Positions 14,031 through 17,631 of a DNA stretch of 17,631 bases are shown piece by piece. Origin of the DNA: Candidatus Gastranaerophilales bacterium (GTDB taxonomy: Bacteria > Cyanobacteriota > Vampirovibrionia > Gastranaerophilales > Gastranaerophilaceae). Position 1 is the stretch's first letter; every line of letters begins with the position of its first letter. Under the pieces are notes generated by a model. That model had not been told where the DNA came from, ran no database searches, and saw nothing but the letters and a program-made list of their open reading frames with translations. A program made the translations under genes and the position numbers. The stretch is from assembly GCA_021199975.1 (NCBI GenBank), contig JAJQHF010000131.1:1-17631 (forward strand). Reading direction: 5' to 3'.

Positions 14031-15479
14031 ATGAAAGTATTATTTGCATCATTTGAACTTGTACCCTTCACAAAAGTAGGCGGTTTAGCCGATGTAATGG
14101 GGTCTTTGCCTAAATATCTGCAATCGGAAGATATGGAAATGGCAATATTTACACCACTAATAGGAAGTATTGATCAAAATAAATACGATATAAAAGAGCT
14201 TCCAAATTCTCAATTAAAGTTAAAATTTGGCTGGGCTGAATATATTTTTAAATTAAAAATGTGCAAGCTGCCTGATACAAATATAAATGTTTTCTTTATA
14301 GATAATCCGAAATTCTTTTCATGTTTTAACTGTGTTTATCCGTCAGGTATTGACAGCTGGTACGAACAGGAAAGATTTATAACATTCTCAAAAGCTGTAA
14401 TAGAATATGCAAGGCTTTTGAATTTTAAGCCTGATATAATCCATTGCAATGACTGGCACACGGCTATGATACCCGTTTGGATGAAAACCTCTTATAAAAA
14501 TGATGAATTTTTTAAAAATTCAAAAACAGTATTTTCTATCCATAATTTAGCATATCAAGGCAGATATTTTCCCGAAATACTTGATTTTGCGGGTATAAAT
14601 AAAGATGAAGTTTTTCATTTATATGGATTAGAACACTACGGTTCTTTAATTTGGATGAAAGGTGCAATAAGTTATGCAGATAAAATAATTGCGGTATCTC
14701 CTAATTATGCTAAAGAAATTTTAACTTATGAATACGGTGAAGGTTTAGATTGGATATTAAACGTAAATAAAAACAAATTATGCGGAATTTTAAACGGGAT
14801 TGATTATAAAGAATATAATCCTGAAACGGATAAACATATAAATTATAACTATTCCGTTTCAAACATCAACAATAAAGAAAAATGCAAGCAGGATATATTA
14901 AAAGATTATTGGCTTGATTATAAAAAAGACAGACCTTTAATAGCCATTATATCAAGACTTGTGGAGCAAAAAGGCATTGACCTTTTAAAAGCGGTTGAAA
15001 ACGATTTAAAAAACATAGATGCCGACATTATTGTTTTGGGAACAGGCGAAAAAAGGTATGAAGATTTCTTTGTATGGCTCAGTTACAATTCAAAAAATAT
15101 ACGTGCAAGAATTGAGTATAGAGCTGATATATGCAATAAAATATACTCAGGTGCCGACATGTTTTTAATGCCTTCAAGATTTGAACCATGCGGACTGTCA
15201 CAGCTGATTGCACTTAAATACGGAACAATTCCTATTGTAAGAGCCACAGGCGGTTTGGATGATACAGTTAAAGCATATCCTGATGAAAATGCGGACGGAT
15301 TTAAATTTTATAATTATAATGCTCAAGAAATGCTTGGCTGCATTAATTATGCAATTAATACATATAAAAATAAAACAGAGTGGAATAAATTAATAAAAAA
15401 TGCAATGAATGCTGATTTTTCCTGGATTAAAAGTGCAAAAGAGTACAAAGAAATATACAAATCGTTATTAACTACATAA
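14031..15479 (+). CDS. glgA: Glycogen synthase (ADP-glucose type, GT5)
   Basis: Transfers glucose from ADP-glucose to the non-reducing end of an alpha-1,4-glucan. The 482-residue length is standard. The N-terminal GT5 catalytic domain has the ADP-glucose-binding K15-V-G-G-L in FTKVGGLADVMGSLP, then IIHCNDWHTAMIPVW and SIHNLAYQGRYFPE. The C-terminal GT-B domain has ILNGIDYKEYNP, SRLVEQKGIDLL and the nucleotide-site motif RFEPCGLSQL with catalytic E385, then ATGGLDDTV. A GAGG site lies before the ATG, 12 bases after ruvA. glgB and glgC are not in the window, so the pathway genes are dispersed. Implies glycogen storage. Confidence 0.96.
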   Translation: MKVLFASFELVPFTKVGGLADVMGSLPKYLQSEDMEMAIFTPLIGSIDQNKYDIKELPNSQLKLKFGWAEYIFKLKMCKLPDTNINVFFIDNPKFFSCFNCVYPSGIDSWYEQERFITFSKAVIEYARLLNFKPDIIHCNDWHTAMIPVWMKTSYKNDEFFKNSKTVFSIHNLAYQGRYFPEILDFAGINKDEVFHLYGLEHYGSLIWMKGAISYADKIIAVSPNYAKEILTYEYGEGLDWILNVNKNKLCGILNGIDYKEYNPETDKHINYNYSVSNINNKEKCKQDILKDYWLDYKKDRPLIAIISRLVEQKGIDLLKAVENDLKNIDADIIVLGTGEKRYEDFFVWLSYNSKNIRARIEYRADICNKIYSGADMFLMPSRFEPCGLSQLIALKYGTIPIVRATGGLDDTVKAYPDENADGFKFYNYNAQEMLGCINYAINTYKNKTEWNKLIKNAMNADFSWIKSAKEYKEIYKSLLTT

Positions 15480-15507
15480 AATCAGTATATAATAAATTGG
15501 AGTTTAG

Positions 15508-16413
15508 ATGAAAAAAATATTATCTTTATTTTTAATTGTTTTATCTGTAACCGCAAACTTTTTTACAGTGTCTGATGCAGAATGGGTAGAATCTTCAATA
15601 CAAACATCAAGCGGAACAGAATATAATAACATCAGTAAACCAACTGAAACGTTAAAAACCAACAATTATCAAGATAATGTTCAACCTTCAAAACAAGCTT
15701 TTGAAAACAAACAAAAAAATACTGATATACAAAAACAAACAGAATCCCAAAGTATATCTCCAAAAAAAGTAACAGATTAAGTTCAAACCTCAAGTCCAAG
15801 CAGTTCTACTTCAAAATTTATGTATTATATTCCTGCTTCACTTGTTAAGCAGAAGAATGCAAGCTTTCCTGTTATTATATTTGTACCGGGATATAACGGA
15901 GATGGAGAAGGAAATCTTCCTCAAAGTTTTTATAGTTTTGCCGATAAAAACAATTTCGGAATACTGACTCCTGCTTTTGTCAGCAAGGATTGTGAATTGT
16001 ATGACCAAACATCTTACCATTACCCTAAAACCTGGTCAGGAGCAGCTCTTATAAAAATGCTTGAAAAAGCTAAGAAGAACGGATTAAACTATTCAAAATT
16101 ATATATGGTTGGTTTTTCCGCAGGTGCACAATTCGTTTCAAAATTTTCATTACTCTACCCCGAAATGGTTGATTCTTGCGCCATATTAAGCAGCGGTGGA
16201 AGAGTTCAGCCCGAAACTAAAAATAATGTTAAATATTTTATCGGTATAGTCTTTTCTGATAATAAATTCAGATTGGAAAATGCACAAATATTTTCAAATG
16301 CCTGTAAAAAACTCGGAATATATTATAAATATAAAGAATACTATATGGGACATGAAACCTCTGAACAAGAATGGCAGGACGTATTAAACTTTTTTATAAC
16401 GAATAGAAGTTAA
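15508..16413 (+). pseudogene. Exported esterase-like alpha/beta hydrolase interrupted by an in-frame TAA
   Basis: One reading frame of 302 codons is broken only by TAA at 15778-15780 (codon 91). The first 90 residues are a Sec signal (about 1-24, ending SDA) and a Thr/Ser/Asn/Gln-rich linker. After the stop, the same frame continues (VQTSSPSSSTSK) into a hydrolase domain whose first ATG is at 15820. Using numbering from that ATG, it has FVPGYNGDGEG, the nucleophile elbow GFSAG with Ser100, Asp147 in FSDNK and His178 in MGHETS. This forms a full Ser-Asp-His triad of the PHB-depolymerase/feruloyl-esterase-like type. No ribosome-binding site precedes 15820, and a product from there would lack the export signal. 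The best explanation is a recent nonsense mutation, perhaps CAA to TAA in the Gln-rich linker; sequencing error or readthrough are alternatives. The ATG at 15508 has GGAG 5 bases upstream. Confidence 0.75.
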
Positions 16414-16429
16414 TCATGAAATTACTAAG

Positions 16430-16463
16430 AAGATAGGTTGAGTTAAAACCAACCTATCTTTTT
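16430..16463 (+). terminator. Rho-independent terminator after the esterase-like gene
   Basis: An 11-bp perfect stem, AAGATAGGTTG (16430-16440) with CAACCTATCTT (16450-16460), a 9-base loop and a T tract to 16463. It lies 17 bases past the stop at 16413 and probably ends transcripts from the glgA region and this gene. Confidence 0.88.
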
Positions 16464-16504
16464 ATGTTCTTTCTTTTTGTTGTTAACTTAAAGCAACAAA
16501 CCTG

Positions 16505-16696
16505 TTATACGACTTTATAAATATATTTGACACCATACTTATTGAGATCGCCATTTGTAAAAGAACCAACTTCGCCCGAAGATTTACCTGTCATTGTGTA
16601 AAACTCGTTTTTTGAAAATGAAGATTGTCTTCTTCTATGCAATTGTGCTTTTGTCTTAGTTATCAGATATTTTTTATCACGAAAAAGGTTATACAA
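16505..16696 (-). pseudogene. Unidentified ORF fragment (63 codons, TTG start)
   Basis: A leftward open frame of 63 codons from a TTG at 16696. The C-terminal 40 residues look protein-like and are less A+T-rich than their surroundings (SSFSKNEFYTMTGKSSGEVG, then SFTNGDLNKYGVKYIYKVV). The N-terminal part is basic and unremarkable. There is no ribosome-binding site before the TTG and a stop codon lies just upstream in frame. I do not recognise the family. It is more likely the tail of a decayed gene than an intact small gene. Confidence 0.3.
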
Positions 16697-17050
16697 TTAT
16701 TGAAGGAGATGAATTTTAAACATTAACATTGTTGAATAAGCAGGATGCCCAACTTTATTAGAATTTCGTTTTATATTTTTTAAAAGCTTCTATTTCCTAT
16801 CAGGGTATTATTTTATCTATTTTCTCTAAAAATTTATTATCTAGACATACTGACTTACAATAAAATCTGCAAAATTTAATCCGTGTTCTTACATAATCTT
16901 CTCTTTCATTTACTTTTACCTTCTTTATTGTACCTAAAATTTCGGTATTTATACATGTTTGTATTAGGCAAAAGTCTAATACTTATAATTGTTATTTATA
17001 TGATTAGTATATATGAGTATAAAATACAGACATTAAAAACTGAAGTAAAT
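16697..17050. other. A+T-rich stretch with no supported gene
   Basis: All six frames are short. A 60-codon plus-strand frame at 16883-17065 is hydrophobic with a possible membrane helix near its end (ILIIVIYMISIY), then a charged segment (LKTEVNTFFY). It could be the upstream remnant of the helix-turn-helix pseudogene that follows, one frameshift away, but it has no ribosome-binding site and I would not call it a gene. Confidence 0.4.
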
Positions 17051-17058
17051 ACGTTTTT

Positions 17059-17195
17059 TTACTAACCAAAAGAGAAGTGGAATATTTATCATTAACTGCA
17101 ATGGGATTTAAGTATAATCAGATTTATATATTCTATCTGTTAGTAAAAGTACGCATGGTATTTTTACTTCCGAAAAAATTAGTTAAATCAGAGAC
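17059..17195 (+). pseudogene. LuxR/NarL-type helix-turn-helix remnant, frameshifted
   Basis: From 17062 the plus strand reads LTKREVEYLSLTAMGFKYNQI, the first half of a LuxR-type DNA-binding domain (LTxREVEVLxLxAxGxxNKEI in intact members). At the place where the recognition helix should follow, the frame changes. Another frame from 17136 reads SVSKST, matching the family's xxSxxTV step, and continues to a TAA at 17169. Counting codons from the conserved Ile (17122) to the Thr (17151), the distance is one base short of the intact family. That fits a single-base deletion. No start, receiver domain or full-length frame remains. The sequence is a decayed transcriptional regulator. Confidence 0.6.
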
Positions 17196-17196
17196 A

Positions 17197-17233
17197 AATT
17201 GTTTTCAACAAATTGATTTTCTTGAAAACAATT
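17197..17233. repeat. Perfect 12-bp inverted repeat
   Basis: AATTGTTTTCAA (17197-17208) and TTGAAAACAATT (17222-17233) with a 13-base loop. It can form a stem-loop, but no T tract follows at once, so it is a poor intrinsic terminator. It sits just after the regulator remnant; an operator, a decayed terminator or a mobile-element relic are all possible. Confidence 0.6.
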
Positions 17234-17330
17234 CAATGAATTTTTGAGTTTTATTGTTATACTATGATATTTTTCCTTTGGCTCAAATTGTTAAGAAAAT
17301 TTGAAATAATGCACTAAAACCTCAATATAT

Positions 17331-17360
17331 TTGAACCTATATGGAATATTACTATATAAT
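17331..17360 (+). promoter_or_regulatory. Sigma-70-type promoter of the membrane glycosyltransferase gene
   Basis: TTGAAC (17331-17336, four of six), an 18-base spacer and a perfect TATAAT (17355-17360). The start near 17367 leaves a leader of about 65 bases. A weaker sigma-28-like arrangement overlaps it: TAAA 17360-17363, 16 bases, then TCCGATAG 17380-17387. Confidence 0.5.
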
Positions 17361-17431
17361 AAAAGAAACTTTTGTGTAGTCCGATAGTTTTTGAATTGGC
17401 ACAAGCACGATTAAATAGGAAATAAGTAAGT

Positions 17432-17631
17432 ATGAAGTTTAATATAAAAACAATAAAATTCGATATAATTTTGATTGTCATAACAGCAATTATAGTTGCA
17501 GTTGGTTTGTATGCCAGATTGTATAGTGCAAAAAATGGGATAGGCCTTTTTGCAGATGATTATTCATTAATCAATAATGCCGTGAGATATTCTTATATTG
17601 ATCTTCTAACAAAACCTTTAAGATATGATAT
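17432..17631 (+). CDS. Membrane protein, probable GT39/ArnT-like glycosyltransferase (partial)
   Basis: Open from ATG 17432 to the window edge, so only the first 66 residues are seen. A signal-anchor helix spans about residues 11-29 (DIILIVITAIIVAVGLYAR). It is followed by GIGLFADDYSLINNAV with D42-D43, then DLLTKPLRYD. In polyprenol-phosphate-sugar glycosyltransferases of the GT39/ArnT/PMT type, an acidic pair sits in the first outer loop just after the first helix, and LLxPLxYxQ-like sequence follows. The match is by eye over a short stretch. An AGGA site lies 11 bases upstream, somewhat far. If correct, it transfers lipid-linked sugar to protein or lipid outside the membrane. Confidence 0.6.
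   Translation, partial: MKFNIKTIKFDIILIVITAIIVAVGLYARLYSAKNGIGLFADDYSLINNAVRYSYIDLLTKPLRYD

Noticed and set aside
15488..15493. TATAAT as promoter of the esterase-like gene
   Set aside because: The transcription start would fall at about 15500, inside the GGAG ribosome-binding site, and the -35 is poor. Read-through from glgA is more likely.
15778..15780. TAA read as a sense codon by a variant genetic code
   Set aside because: rlmN, rimM's upstream neighbour, the YD-repeat gene, glgA and others end at TAA at the expected family length, so TAA is a normal stop here.
16675..16719. Plus-strand tail YHEKGYTIIEGDEF ending in TAA
   Set aside because: It looks like a protein C terminus, but the frame is closed by a TAG only 18 bases upstream (16657-16659) and no family could be named.
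16414..17431. tRNA, CRISPR array or intact insertion sequence in the gene-poor stretch
   Set aside because: No cloverleaf or T-loop signature, no regularly spaced repeats and no transposase-like frame were found.

Overview
The window is strongly A+T-rich, uses the standard code with TAA, TAG and TGA stops, and is densely packed with bacterial housekeeping genes. Gene order (rpsF-ssb-rpsR; rimM-trmD; ruvA-glgA), frequent ATGA overlaps, TTG starts and a textbook sigma-28 promoter suggest a motile, low-GC, possibly host-associated bacterium. My best guess is a gut Vampirovibrionia/Melainabacteria (Gastranaerophilales-like) genome. This is an impression from protein style, not a proof; a Firmicutes origin is the main alternative. 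There is no phage, CRISPR array, tRNA or rRNA gene, and no intact mobile element.

Layout. 1-1139: leftward rpsF-ssb-rpsR operon with its own promoter and terminator; the true rpsF start is a TTG at 1071. 1270-4686: rlmN, then a three-gene unit of an unrecognised zinc-ribbon/disordered/tandem-repeat protein, rimM and trmD, a translation and rRNA/tRNA-maturation theme. 4700-6776: two overlapping zinc-dependent dehydrogenases. 6803-9434: an overlapping operon of an NrnA-type DHH phosphoesterase, a YihY/BrkB membrane protein and an orphan amino-acid-type binding lipoprotein. 9435-9596: an unlisted 53-codon ORF on the minus strand, stop-to-stop with the lipoprotein gene.

9694-11703 is the most distinctive part. 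A promoter matching both halves of the sigma-28 (FliA/SigD) consensus drives a 617-residue protein without a Sec signal. It has one EF-hand loop, a long Ser/Thr-rich array of YD/RHS-like repeats, a 17-residue poly-Ser linker and a distinct C-terminal domain, and ends at a strong terminator. It is a candidate flagellar-regulon surface or secreted protein. The convergent gene (11728-12630) encodes an acidic, soluble, helical-repeat protein resembling the N-terminal domain of MgtE and the middle of FliG.

12742-15479: an exported TPR protein, ruvA and glgA in one transcription unit. 15508-16413: an exported esterase-like gene split by one in-frame TAA. 16464-17300 is a decayed region holding an unidentified ORF fragment, a frameshifted LuxR-type helix-turn-helix remnant and a perfect 12-bp inverted repeat. 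The window ends inside a membrane protein that looks like a GT39/ArnT-type glycosyltransferase.
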